Shown piece after piece: positions 1-11,913 of a stretch of DNA of 64,000 nt. Location: NCBI GenBank assembly GCA_018894105.1, contig CM032128.1, forward strand, positions 30,217,299 through 30,281,298. The letters are read 5' to 3'. Positions within the stretch are counted from its first letter, which is position 1. Every line of letters starts with the position of its first letter. The notes beneath the pieces were generated by a model. That model had not been told where the DNA came from. It searched no databases and saw only the letters and a program-made list of their open reading frames with translations. The position numbers were made by a program, and so were the translations under genes. Source of the stretch: Jacaranda mimosifolia. Lineage: Eukaryota; Streptophyta; Magnoliopsida; Lamiales; Bignoniaceae.

Positions 1-50
1 GCGACCTGACCCCCCAACCACTCTCGAAGAATGTCAAACCCCCCCTTCAC

Positions 51-683
51 TCAAAAGAAGAAATAACGTTTCTTCCACTCCTGCCCATATGAAGAGGAGG
101 GAGCCACGAGAAACTTGCGACGAGGTCGAGCAGTCAGATAATAAAAGCCCGACTCGTCGAAACTACTAGATTTTCGTGACATACAGAGATAGAACAGGTT
201 CGAGAAATTTTTGAAGTTAGGAGCCTGGTCGAACAGACGCATCAAAACTACGAAACTACAGAGGGTGGCAAAGAAGTTGGGTAATAGTTGAGTGATGCAC
301 ACTCGAAGACCCCTAAGCAAGCCTATCATACTATCACTTAAGGGGAACCTCAACCCACATTTGAGTGCGTCTTCGAACACTGTTATGCAACCGGCGGGAG
401 CACGGTGCATTCGACCAGGAGGCCCGGGGGTTAATAGTTGGTATTCGGGAGGAATATGGTAAAGCTCCCTTAGGCGCACCAAATCCATAGGGGTGATTAC
501 GGAAATTATCTCACTATAGTGGTCTGGGGTGAATAATTGCCCACGAGAAGGGGGTACCTGGCTGGGCCCAGCCTCCCCACCGCGTGGGCCGCTCAAGCTC
601 CCGGAGCTCGAGCCACTCGAACCGGAACCACCGTCGGACAACCCACCAGAAGGAGCAGAAAACTCCCTACGCCCCTCAGACAA
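51..683 (-). CDS. Gypsy-type retroelement gag-like protein, N-terminal part
   Basis: An open frame of 210 codons starts at 683 and ends at a TGA at 51-53. The first ~45 residues are Ser/Gly/Pro-rich and look disordered. Residues ~75-135 (IPPEYQLLTPGPPG, then a Phe-Glu-Asp-Ala-Leu block, GLRFPL, and QLLPNFF) resemble the plant 'putative gypsy type transposon' domain (PF04195), found in gag-like proteins of plant retroelements and their derivatives. That assignment is pattern recognition from memory. The C-terminal part (residues ~150-210) is not recognised. The usual protein is longer, so this is either truncated by the stop or continues after an intron beyond the window edge. It faces away from the LTR-like DNA at 1-1.8 kb, so the two may not belong to one element. 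Confidence 0.5.
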   Translation of the reverse strand: MSEGRREFSAPSGGLSDGGSGSSGSSSGSLSGPRGGEAGPSQVPPSRGQLFTPDHYSEIISVITPMDLVRLRELYHIPPEYQLLTPGPPGRMHRAPAGCITVFEDALKCGLRFPLSDSMIGLLRGLRVCITQLLPNFFATLCSFVVLMRLFDQAPNFKNFSNLFYLCMSRKSSSFDESGFYYLTARPRRKFLVAPSSSYGQEWKKRYFFF

Positions 684-1059
684 GGTGGCCTCACTGTCCC
701 CCCCTGGCTACCCTCAGAACTGAATAACCCAAGCATCTTCTTCAAAAGGAAAATAAAAAGAAAGGATTCAGAGAAACGAAGAAGCGGAGGAGCACTTACT
801 GGATATGAAGGTTAAGCCCACAAAATCTGCAAAGCGAACACAAAGTTTAGGGAGTCTTGCAGCGAAAGATATCTCCTAAACGCTCTCGAAAATTCTGAAG
901 CGGTAAAAGTAAAAATGGGCAAAATTACATTAAGCATTTATAGGAAGGGGGGGCGATTACCCAAGCGTCCAGGCGCGGTTACCCAAACGTCTGCATTAAT
1001 GGGAGGAGACGTCACGCCGCCCCATGCGCGCCACGATGTAACCGCTCAGCAAATGCGCA

Positions 1060-1837
1060 ATACTCTGATAGATTTTCCAAAACCCTGGTTGATGGTCGCT
1101 AATATTCGCTACTTCCCAACGCCGCTCGTCGATTCTTCGTTCGGCCTTGCGAAGTGGGGGGACTCATGATATAGGATGACCCAAAATGACCCAAATCAGC
1201 GAGGCCCAACACTCAATCAACGGCCCAGGACCCAAGTGACTCGTCGACCCTGGTCGATCAATCCACAAGGCGCTACATGGCCCTCGAAGCTAATCGACCT
1301 TTGTCGACCCGTCAAGGTCGATTCGCAAGTCGAACCCCGCACAGTACTCTGCCAACGCATTAAATGCGTTGATTGGCAACACGCATCCGCATTAATGGCA
1401 CATGCCCTCCCCTCACCGTCTGACACAGCAGACGCCGCAACAGTGTGCCATATTGTCCTGCAGCATAAAAGGACATCCAGCAGGCAATATTCAAACAGGG
1501 GAATTGACCAATTACCCCCGGCAGGAGGCTGGAGCCCTTGGGTAAGCCAAGGGCTTCCCCGACATTTCCTACCAGGGAGAGAAATATAAAAACCCTCAAC
1601 CTTGTCTCTCACAGGTATGCACTCATACACTCAAAAGCCCCTACGTTCCGCTGCTCGATTCGAGAGGTTGAATATATACTGACTTGAGCGTCGGAGGGCC
1701 TAAGCCGAGGGCCTCTCGGCTAGCGTAACGTTTGCTGTGATTGTAGGATTTCAATTCCAAACCAATCTAGAAGATCATACCTCGGATCATGATTCAGACC
1801 CGATTCATATTCATCATCGAAACCGAACCATCATCAG
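1060..1837 (+). mobile_element. Gypsy-type LTR fragment (3' part with TATA box)
   Basis: This stretch has no convincing gene. A TATA-like ATATAAAA lies near 1583-1590. About 100 bp further on is CTTGAGCGTCGGAGGGCC (1683-1700), followed by a short CCGAGGGCCTCTCGG hairpin. The GAGCGTCGGAG motif recurs in the R/U5 part of many plant gypsy LTRs (from memory), and a diverged second copy in the same orientation is present at about 6,400-6,440. A self-complementary GCATTAAATGC lies near 1357-1367. The right side stops abruptly where AT-rich fold-back DNA begins (~1838). The left limit is uncertain; 684-1059 holds nothing I can name. The overlapping open frames on both strands here look like chance. 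Confidence 0.4.
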
Positions 1838-4832
1838 ATACTAATATATTATTATTAACATTAAATAATATATTATTGATATATTAATATCATTTGTGAT
1901 ACTATTATAATTAATAATATTAATTGTATGATTAGTGATATATTAATAATAATAAAGGTTATATTATAATAATTTTAAGGGCAAATGTCATAAATGGTCC
2001 CTAAATTTTTAGTTTAGAATCACTTTAGTCCTCAAACTTTAAAACTTCATTTTTTAGTCCCTAATTTTTGGATTTAGTTTCAATTTAGTCCCTAAGTCAA
2101 CTTTTCAGCAACTTTTCACCGAAAAATTGACCAAGTTTGACATTTTTAAGGGCAAAATTGTCAATTTATAGTTTTATGTTTCACTTTAGTCCCTATGTAA
2201 GGTTTTATGTTCCACTTTAGTCCTTATATAAGATTTTATCGTGGTCGGCCATGGTAGCTACCCCCAGCAAACGGGAAAAGTATTTTTTTCGTTTTATAAA
2301 ATTTTTCAACTTTTAATTTTGTCCTATATGTTACACAATTTCAAATTTAGTCCTATAAGTTAAAAAATTTGCACATTTAGTTCGAAAGTTGTCGGAATCT
2401 CATAAAAATGACTAAAAAAGCTGATGTAGCACACCGAAATTTGTTGAATTTGAGAATTTTTGCTTAAGTGGCAAATTTTTAGCTGACATGGCAATTTTTT
2501 TGTCTTGCTAGAAAAAGTCTTTGCTTACTTGAATTTTTGTTAGTAATATTATTAATAAATATACACACATGTACATATATGGGTAAATGTCACTAATAGT
2601 CCCTGATGTTTCGATTTTGTATCACTTTAGTCCTCAATCTTTAGAACTTCATCTTTTAGTCTCTAACGTTCATTTTTCGTTTCACTTTAGTCCCCAAAAT
2701 CATTTTCTGGTAGTTTTTGGCCCGAAAATTGTCAATTCATAGTTTTATGTTCCACTTTAGTCCCTATATAAGGTTTTATGTTCCAATTTAGTCCATATGT
2801 TACTTTTTTTCTTTTTTTTTCTTTTTATATATATGTCCATGTGTGTATATATATTTGTGTATATATAATTGATACTAATATTAGTCACATGCTCATATAT
2901 TATTATTAATATTTAATAATATATTATTGATATATTAATATCATTTGTGATTCTATTGTAATTAATAATATTATTATTGATATGGGATAGCCCAATAGGC
3001 CCAGCCTAATAATACTCAACTAGGACAGGAGCTGGTCTGACGCTCCCTGAGCAGCTCGAATGCGCTTAAACCCAACTTGTTTTGGACCACGCAGACATTC
3101 GACTGCCACTCGACCTCTGGATCCCTATATGCCGTGGTGGATATTAGTGTTCTTGATCGACCAGGTTATAGCTGATAGCCTCCGTTATGTGGCCTCAATC
3201 CTTCAACCAGAATGATGTAGCTTCGACCAGAATGAGCCTGGTGACCAAGATCCTAGTAGATATTCCTGTTGGAGTGCTCGTCTTGACCAGAGAGGTCGAG
3301 GAGTGATGAAAGCCTTTCGGCAACATTGAATGCCTTGCCAGGCGCCGTGCTGCCACATTAATAGTGCGTGCCACCAAAAGTACCACCTTTTGCAGCCGTG
3401 TCAGGCTGGGGAGCGCCTCTAGTGTACCACCTTCTCCTAGGTAGCTACCTCCTGAAACAATACACAAGCTGGATAAAATTTATATGTCTTTGATGCCCCT
3501 GTTTTGTAATAAGGGCCATTGTCCTTGTTGAGGACTTTCTAATTTGATGCCCCTATTGTGTAAGAAGGGCCATTATCCTTGCTTGAGGACTTTCCAATCT
3601 TATCCAGCTTGTGTATTGTTTCAGGAGGCAACTACCTAGGAGAATGTGGTACACTAGAGGCGCTTCGCAGCCTGACACGGTTGCAAAAAGTGGTACTGTT
3701 GGTGGCACACGCTATTAATGTGGCAGCACGGTGCCTGGCAAGACATTCAATGTGGCCAAAAGGCTTTCGTCACTCCTCGACCTCTCTAGTCAAGACGAGC
3801 ACTCCAACAGGAATATCTAGTAGGATCTTGGTCACCAGGCTCATTCTGGTTGAAGCTACATCATTCTGGTTGAAGGATTGAGGCCACCTAACAGAGGCTA
3901 TCGACTATAACCTAGTCGATCAAGAACGCTAATATCCACCACGACAAATATGGATCCAGAGGTCGAGTGGCAGTCGAATGTCTGCGTGGTCCAAAATGAG
4001 TTGGGTTTAAGGGCATCGAGCTGCTTAGGTAGCGTCAGACCAGCTCTTGTCCTAATTGAGTGTTATTGGGCTGGGCCTATTGGGCTATCCCATATCAATA
4101 ATAATATTACTAATATTATTAATTACAATAGTATCACAAATGATATTAATATATCAATAATATATTATTAAATATTAATAATAATATATGAGCATGTGAC
4201 TAATATTAGTATCAATTATATATACACATATATTATACACAAATATATATACACACATGGACATATATATATAAAAAGAAAAAAAAGAAAAAAAGTAACA
4301 TAGGGACTAAATTGGAACATAAAACCTTATATAGGGACTAAAGTGGAACATAAAACTATGAATTGACAATTTTCTGGCCAAAAACTATCAGAAAATGATT
4401 TTGGGGACTAAAGTGAAATGAAAAATAAACGTTATGGACTAAAAGATGATGTTTTAAAGATTGAGGACTAAAGTGATACAAAATCGAAACATTAGGGACT
4501 ATTAGAGACATTTACCCTACATATATTTATAAAAAGGAAAAAAAATAACATAAGGACTAAATTGGAACATAAAACCTTATATAGGGACTAAAATGGAACA
4601 TAAAACTTTATATAGGGACTGAAGTGGAATATAAAACTATAAATTGATAATTTTGCCCTTAAAATGTCAAACTTGGTCAATTTTCTGGTGAAAAGTTGCC
4701 AGAAAGTTGACTTGGGGACTAGATTGAAATTAAATCCAAACGTTGGGGACTAAAAATGAAGTTTTAAAGTTTGAGGACTAAAGTGATTCTAAATTAAAAC
4801 TTTAGAGACCATTTATGACATTTGTCCTTGAT
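1838..4832. repeat. Large imperfect palindrome (fold-back element A)
   Basis: Two arms meet at about 3,535. The inner arms (2,580-3,480 and 3,590-4,520) and outer arms (1,979-2,225 and 4,590-4,828) are reverse complements of each other. Most of the arm is degenerate TTTAGTCCCTAAA / GGGACTAAA units followed by AT-rich (TTA/ATA)n DNA. The outermost sequence reads GGGCAAATGTCATAAATGG on the left and its complement on the right. The left arm has an extra block at 2,226-2,579 (from GTGGTCGGCCATGG) that the right arm lacks; an inverted copy of this block lies at about 6,560-6,905. No transposase frame is present. It is best described as a non-autonomous fold-back element or nested TIR elements; the superfamily is unknown. 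Confidence 0.7.
3005..4090. repeat. Inverted pair of LTR-like fragments at the centre of palindrome A
   Basis: The GC-richer core of palindrome A holds two head-to-head copies of one ~480-bp sequence (3,005-3,480 and 3,595-4,085), starting and ending with GATATGGGATAGCCCAATAGG or its complement. Their complementary strands give near-identical 90-residue open frames (3195-3467 minus and 3609-3881 plus), which are mirror translations of a repeat and not a gene. Motifs such as ATTAATGGCGCATGCCACCA-like strings and repeated TCGACC/GGTCGA are shared with the LTR-like DNA at 5.7-6.5 kb, so I infer these are LTR fragments. Between them, 3,490-3,595 holds a ~53-bp tandem duplication (GATGCCCCTxTT...GGGCCATT). 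Confidence 0.6.
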
Positions 4833-5062
4833 TTTAATATGTGTTTTGGGAGGATGAATTTTGTAAGTAGAATTGTGGAATTGGGAAATGTGAAAGTTAT
4901 ATTGGAAAATATAATGAAATTTTTGTTATGTTTTGAGAAATAGTTAAAAAATTATTTTGAGGAATTTTTGTCTGTTTGTTTATAGTTTTGGGGGAAATAC
5001 TTTTTACAATAGCAATTAAATCAATGCTTTTCTGTTGGGTTTTTAGGGTGAAAATTAAATTA
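4833..5062. other. Spacer between the two fold-back structures
   Basis: T-rich DNA with no open frame, repeat or signal that I can recognise. Confidence 0.5.
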
Positions 5063-5582
5063 GAGCAAATGTCATAAATGGTACCTAAAATTTTAGTTTA
5101 GAATCACTTTAGTCCTCAAACTTTGAAACTTCATTTTTTAGTCCTTAAAGTTTGGATTTAGTTTAGTTTTATGTTCCACTTTAGTCCCTATATAAGGTTT
5201 TATATTTCACTTTAGTCCCTATATAAGATTTTATGTTCCAATTTAATCCCTATGTTACTTTTTTTTCTTTTTCTTTTTCTTTTTTTTTCTTTTTATAAAT
5301 ATATGTGCATGTGTGTATATATAATTGATACTAATAAATTATTATTAAAATTAAATAATATATTATTGATATATTAATATCATTTGTGATACTATTATAA
5401 TTAATAATATTAATTGTATGATTACTGATATTTTAATAATAATAAAGATTGTATTATAATAATTTTAATTATATACATAATATATAGTATTAATAATATT
5501 ATAAATATTATTAATATAGTAAGTTATTATTATTATAATATTACTACTAACAATAATAATACATGATACTAATAAATATTAA

Positions 5583-5583
<1 letters not shown>

Positions 5584-5629
<46 letters not shown>
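5584..5629. repeat. (TTA)n microsatellite
   Basis: About 15 uninterrupted TTA triplets at the inner edge of the left arm of fold-back B. Confidence 0.9.
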
Positions 5630-5630
<1 letters not shown>

Positions 5631-5699
5631 AGAGTAATAAGATTAATATTATCTATGATAATAATAGTATTATTATGATAATATAATTGTCTAATATTA

Positions 5700-6545
5700 T
5701 TAGTATTATTATTGATATAGGGCAGCTCAACAAGTCTAGCCCAACGATATTCGACTAGGACAGCGATGTGATGTCCAGCGACTAGCCCAAGAATACTCGA
5801 CCAAAACAGCGATGTGACGTCCAGCGGCCCAATTGTTGATAGGCTTAGCCTATCGACCACAACTCGACCTCAGGTTTTGTCAACGAGGGCGGTTCATCGG
5901 CATCACCTTATCGATCGAATTCTAGTCGACTCGGACCCAAGGCATTCTCGCTCATTCGTTCAGTAAGATCTAACTCGGGATAGATCATGCCTTGTCGACC
6001 AAAACCCGAGAAGATATCATGCAGAAGTGACCATATCGACCATGGAGGTCGAGGAAAGGCAACAGCCCTTCAACCGCAGTGAATGTTCTACCAAGCGGCG
6101 TGCCCTTGTATTAATGGCGCATGCCACCACAGTACTACCTTTTCTCATCTACACTAGGTTGGTACGTGGCACCAATGTAGCCCCTTGTCCTAGGCTATGC
6201 CACCTAGAATAGTACACTACTGGGAGAAGATTTAAAGACCCTCAAGTGAAGACAAAAGCCTTTCATGCTTGGCAAGGGTATCATAGACTTACCAGCCACT
6301 TTGAGGAGGCTATAAATACCCCACCCATTGCCTTCAGCAAGGTATGTTATTTTCCTATCTTGTGACCTCACTCTGCTGTTCATTTCTTTAGTAGATCCAC
6401 AGTAACTTGAGCGTCGGAGTGCCTTAGCCGAGAACACCTCGGCTAGCCTGACGTTTGATGTTGATCATAGGACTCGACCCCAAACACATCAAAAGCTCAT
6501 TCCTTGACTACCATTTGGTCGATATTACTGGATTACAACCCCATA
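5700..6545 (+). mobile_element. Gypsy-type LTR fragment within fold-back B
   Basis: It carries a TATA-like GCTATAAATACCCC near 6,309-6,322 and then CTTGAGCGTCGGAGTGCC (from ~6,405) with a CCGAG...CTCGG hairpin, the same arrangement as at 1,583-1,720. Its first part (ATAGGGCAGCTCAACAAG, and the ATTAATGGCGCATGCCACCA region near 6,111) matches the core copies of palindrome A. Short frames inside it look spurious. No PBS, polypurine tract or retroviral-type gene follows, so this is a fragment or solo-LTR remnant. Confidence 0.45.
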
Positions 6546-6904
6546 TACTAAAATACAACTTTCACCCTCACCAATTATTAATAATATATTAATAATATTA
6601 CTAACAAAAATTCAAGTAAACAAAGAACTTTTCCAGCAAGACAAAAAAATTGCCATGTCAGTTGAAAATTTGCCACCTAAACAAAAATTCTCAAATTCAA
6701 CAAATTTTGGTGTGCTACATTAGCATTTTCAGTCATTTTTATGAGATTTTGGCAACTTTCGGACTATATGTGCAATTTTTTTTAACTTATAGGACTAAAT
6801 TTGAAATTGCGTAATATATAGGATAAAATTAAAAGTTGAAAATTTTTATAGGACAAAAAAAAAATACTTTTCCCATTTGTTGGGGGTAGTTACTATGGCC
6901 GACC

Positions 6905-6982
6905 ACTGTAGGGTGGGGATGGGACAATTGGGGATGGGGATGGGGGTTGTGGAGGCTGCGGGGTGCAGGGATGGGTGGGATT
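6905..6982. other. G-rich patch with G-quadruplex potential
   Basis: The plus strand has a dense run of GGGG-containing blocks (GGGTGGGGATGGGACAATT, then GGGGATGGGGATGGGGG). It sits between the inverted 2.2-kb-type block and AT-rich DNA and has no coding potential. Confidence 0.55.
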
Positions 6983-7917
6983 ATTATACAAATATAATTA
7001 TATAGTATTTTTATATATTTATATTTATTTATTAGTATATATCATATTTAATTATATTACTATTAATCTTATTACTATGGTTGATTATATTAATAATAAT
7101 AATAATAATAAAATTAATTTAATATTTATTAGTTTCATGTATTATTATTATTAGTAGTAATATTGTAATGATAATAATAAATTATTATATTAATAATATT
7201 TATAATTTTAATAATACTATATATTATGAATATAATTAAAATTATTATAATATAATCTTTATTATTATTAATATATCACTAATCATACAATTAATATTAT
7301 TAATTATAATAGTATCACAAATGATATTAATATATCAACAATATATTATTTAATGTTAATAAGAATATATTAGTATCAATTATGTATACACACATGCACA
7401 TATATTTATAAAAAGAAAAAAAGTAACATAGGGACTAAATTGGAACATAAAATCTTATACAGGGACTAAAATAGAACATAAAATCTTATCTTGGGACTAA
7501 AGTGGAATATAAAACTATAAATTGATAGTTTTGCCCTTAAAATGTCAAACTTGGTCAATTTTCCGGCAAAAAGTTGCCGGAAAGTTGACTTAGGGACTAG
7601 ATTGAAACTAAATCCAAACTTTAGGGACTAAAAAATGAAGTTTTAAAGTTTGAGGACTAAAGTGATTCTAAACTAAAACTTTAGGGACCATTTATGATAT
7701 TTGCCCTAAATTTGCTGAAATAATCTTTGGTCTCAGACAGACTTTGTGGGTCTTGAAAAAAGTTTTGCATAACTAGATTCTATTTTTGTTGGAAGGTTCA
7801 TATCTAATCAATAACACATTCTATCATTTGTTTAAAAAATAACAATAGTAATTATAATAGATTTTGTACCTTGATCTCTTGTGAAGAAAACAACTTTTAA
7901 TTTGAGGGCGTTTCTCC

Positions 7918-10900
7918 TAATCCAGTTATATCCGGTGTGGCTCCAAATGCAACACCTGTTGTGGCACCTATAGTGACTCATCTTGTGACACCTATTTCTA
8001 TTGAGTCCAATGCTACACGCATTGGTAGTGCTTTGGGAGCGGCCCCTAATCCACTTGGACATGGAGAAAAATTGAAAAAAATCAATAAAAAGATTTCAAA
8101 AAGAGGCAGCAAAATATGCTTTTCTACCTCACAACACTAACTGTGGATAGGTGTTAGCATGATGATCCACCAACACCTGGTCGAACCCAATTGTGCAAAC
8201 TGTGGCTACTATCGATGCTTGAAGGCATCAAAGTGAGTCAAAGAAGAAGAATAAGGTTGTCCAAACACATGTGATTGAAGTTGATCGAATCTCTAATGAG
8301 ATGCTGAACTTCTTAGCTATGGCATTAGAAGTTGACCAAAAATCCTAATGCATGGTGGGTGGATACTGGGGCCACTCGACATGTTTGTTCCAATCAAAAG
8401 ATGTTTACAACTTATCAAAGTATAGACGGGAAAACACTCTACATGGGAAATTCCTCAAACTCTAAGGTGCATGGAGTTAGCAAGGTGATTTTTTAAATGA
8501 CATCCGAAAAAGAGTTGTCTCTCAACAATGTGCTTCATGTGCCAAAGATTGGAAGGAATTTAGTGTCAAGGCCAATGTTAAGTAGGAATGGATTTAAAAT
8601 GGCCTTTAAGTTCGACAAGTTTGTACTTGCTAAAAATGGAATACTTGTTCGGTAAAGGATATCTGTGTGATGGTCTTTTTAAGATAAATGTAATGACCAT
8701 CATACCAAAAAATAAACCAAGTGTTGACTCTAATAATAAAATAAACTCTTTCTACTTACTTGAGTCATCTAATTTATGGCATCATAGATTCGGACATGTT
8801 AATTACAAGTAAATATCTAAACTTGTAAACATTAGCCTATTACCAAAATTAAATCTTGATTCAAAATCAAGATGTGAAATTTGCATTGAGGCAAAAATGA
8901 CCAAAATTCCTTTTAAGTCAATTGAGAGAAGCACTGGACCATTAAATTTAATTCATACGGATATATGTGATTTAAAAATAGTACAATCTAGAGGTGGAAA
9001 GAATTTTTTTGTAACTTTTACTGATGATTGCACTAGGTATTGCTATGTTTATTTACTTTCAAATAAAAATAAGGCTTTCGAAGTATTTAAACAATATAAA
9101 AGTGAGGTTAAGAATCAACTTGGGAGGAAAGTAAAAACTGTCCCAAGTGATAGAGGAGGGGAATATGTTTACCCATTTGAAGAGTTTTGTGCAGAACATG
9201 GAATAATCTATGAAGTGATAGCTCAATATACACCTCAATCAAATGGCATTGCGGAGCGTAAAAATAGAACATTAAAAGACATGATGAACGCTTTGTTAAT
9301 AAATGCAGGAGCACCTTAAAATATGTGGGGAGAGGCAGTGTTAACTACAAACAACATACTTAATAAGTTACCTCATAAGAAACTAGAAAAGACACCTTAC
9401 GAAGTTTGGAAAGGTCATCCACATTCCTACCAATATCTTCGAGTGTGGGGTGTCTAGTTAAGGTAGGAGCCCCATCTCCTAAAATGGTCAAAATATGACC
9501 TAAACTAGTTGACGGAATCTTTATTGGGTATGCAAACATAGTGTGGCATATAGATTCCTTATACATAAATCTGATATAGATGATATTTATGTTAATACTA
9601 TTATCGATTCAAGGAATGCAAGTTTCCTTGAGGATGTGTTTCCTTGGAAAAAAAGAAGAAGGACAAATCTCAATTAAAAAACCTCGAGAAGTTCAAGAAT
9701 CGGGCAAAGAGGAAAATGAACTTCGACATAGTAAGAGGGCTAGAATACTTAAGTCATTTGGACCCAATTTCTCGACTTACATGCTAGAAAGTGAACCATG
9801 AACTTTCATTGAAACTATGACAACGCCATAAGCTCTATTATAGGGAGAGGCGGTAAATAGCAAAATTGATTCAAGAATGCAAAACCATACGTGGGAATTA
9901 GTGGATCCTTTCTCCTAGAAATAAACTTTTATGGTGTAAATGGATATTCAAAAGGAAGATAAAAGCAGATGGTACAATAGATAAATATAAGGTGAGATTA
10001 GTGGTCAAAGGATATAGACAAAAACAAGGTATTGACTACTTTGACACTTATTCATCAGTAACTAGGTTAACATCCATTAGGTTATTAATTGCATTTACAG
10101 CTACCAATAATCTTAAGATTCATCAAATGGTTGTTAAAACAACTTTCCTAAATGATGACCTAGACAAGGAGATTTATATAGAACAACAAGAAGGGTTTGT
10201 GGTTCGAGGGTAAGAGAAAAAAGTGTGCAAGTTGATTAAGTCGTTATATGGCTTAAACCAAGCACCTAAACAATGGCACGTAAAATTTGATCAAGTCGTG
10301 CTTGCAAATGACTTTAGGATCAATGAGTGCGATAAATATATATAGGTCAAGGGCACCACTACCAAGTATTTCATTGTGTGTCTATATGTAGACGATATGC
10401 TAATTATGGGAAGCAACAATGACGTAATCAAAGAGACGAAAAAGTCGCTGAGTAGCAATTTTGACATGAAAGATATGGGAGCAGCAGATGTGATCCTCGG
10501 TATAAAAATTATAAAAACATCCAATAGGTTGGTACTGCCACAATCTTACTATATAGAGAAAGTGTTACGAAAGTTCTTAAGACAAGAACATGGACTTGCG
10601 AAAACTCCCATACATGCAAATTAATGGCTTACCAAAAATAAAGGTGAGGCGAAGGCTAACTAGAGTATGCATGCATAATTAGGAGCTTCATGTACATCTT
10701 GAATTGTACAAGACCTGATATAACATATGCTATTGGCAAGCTAAGTAGATTCACTAGCAACCTGAGTTAAGAGCATTGGACTGCACTAATTAGAGTCTTA
10801 AGGTACTTGAAATATACCTTAAGTTATGGGTTGCATTATACAAGATATTTGGCTATAACAGAAAGTTACAGCGATGCTAATTGGATATCAGACTCTTGTG

Positions 10901-11334
10901 AAACTAAGTCCACAAGTGGCTATGTTTTCATTTTAGGAGGAGAAGCCATCTCGTGGACATCCTCCAAACAAACTTGCATAACTATGTCAACTAGGGAATT
11001 TGAGTTCATAGCATTGAACAAGGAAAGCGGGGAAGCAGAACGGCTAAGCCATTTCTTAGAAGATATCCCAAATTGACCCAAACTTGTGCTTGCAATTTGC
11101 ATTCATTGTGATAGTCAATCAGCAATTGGTAGGGCACAAAGTAGTATGTGGAATGGTAAGTCTAGACATATACATCGTAGACATAATACCATTAGACAAC
11201 TGCTCTCTGATGGAGTTATCTGTATTGATTATGTGAGATCAAAAGAGAACGTTGCGGATTCGCTAACCAAAGGCTTAAATAGAGAGCAAATTGAAAAATT
11301 ATTGAGGAGAATGGGACTTAAGCCTATAAAATAA
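7918..11334 (+). pseudogene. Copia 1 gag-pol remnant (multiple stops, frameshifts and deletions)
   Basis: The gag N-terminus is recognisable at 7,918-8,150 (a Pro/Val/Ala-rich start, HGEKL, then FYLTTL-like). Most of gag is missing. The protease motif WWVDTGATRHVC lies at about 8,342-8,380. Integrase follows: the HHRFGHVNYK knuckle region (~8,780), the DDCTRYCYVYLL core (~9,022) and SNGIAERKNRTLKD (~9,238-9,280). RT segments at 9,940-10,620 include KWIFKRKIKADG, a degraded YRQKQGIDYFDTYSS and the active-site box LYVDDM (~10,382-10,400). RNase H and the C-terminus occupy 10,870-11,334 (YSDANW, HCDSQSAIGRA, HIHRRHNTIRQLL, KENVADSLTKGL). At least six in-frame stops and several frame changes break it, so it cannot encode a working polyprotein. 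Confidence 0.85.
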
Positions 11335-11913
11335 ATGAGGCACTACAATGGGAACCTTACCTATGTGACCAGAGATCCCAAGAAATAGGTTCAAAGGGAA
11401 AAACAAGTTGTTGTGTCTCAACGTGGATGCACTATGGGGGTCCAACCTCTATCCTATTCCTATGATAAGTAGACAATGCTAATTGCAAAATGTTAAGGTT
11501 AAACTTTGCTTTTAGTGGCTCTTATACCTTGATTATTCAAGTAGAGGTGCAATAGGAACCTCTTAATAAGAAGCCACCTGGGCCAGTCCTATGAGAATTT
11601 TTAAGGCTGAATTCTCAGAGAGTACTCATGAATCCCAAGAATTGTTTAGGGCCAAAATGAACACAACCGTAAGAACTTCAACTGACTATTGGGTGGAGTT
11701 GTGTGAAGTTCTATTGTTTTGGTGTACACAAAAAGTCGAACAGTTCAAGACATCGTATTCAATGGTGGCGAGTACATCCGATAGTTCTCACTAAGGAAGG
11801 TTCAAAGCCACAAGCTACCCATCTCTATGCAATTTCGCTCAAGCTGGGACTCTTTCGTGTGTGTCTGCATTCATATGCATAGTTGGTGAGATAATTTTCT
11901 TATTCATGTGGGG

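Larger units (their letters stand above)
5063..7707. repeat. Second fold-back structure (B), arms about 0.5-0.6 kb
   Basis: The left arm (5,063-5,600) and right arm (about 7,110-7,707) are reverse complements. The outermost sequence GAGCAAATGTCATAAATGG is mirrored by CCATTTATGATATTTGCCC at 7,688-7,706. Inside come GGGACTAAA-type units and then long TTA/ATA-rich DNA, the same family as palindrome A. The middle (5.7-7.1 kb) is occupied by an LTR-like fragment, an inverted copy of the 2,226-2,579 block (6,560-6,905) and a G-rich patch. No protein frame of note. Confidence 0.6.

Noticed and set aside
1176..1630. Overlapping frames of 137 codons on both strands
   Set aside because: They mirror each other within LTR-like DNA and have no recognisable domain.
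3195..3881. Pair of near-identical 90-residue proteins on opposite strands
   Set aside because: This is the translation of an inverted repeat; the sequence is LTR-like and there is no independent coding evidence.
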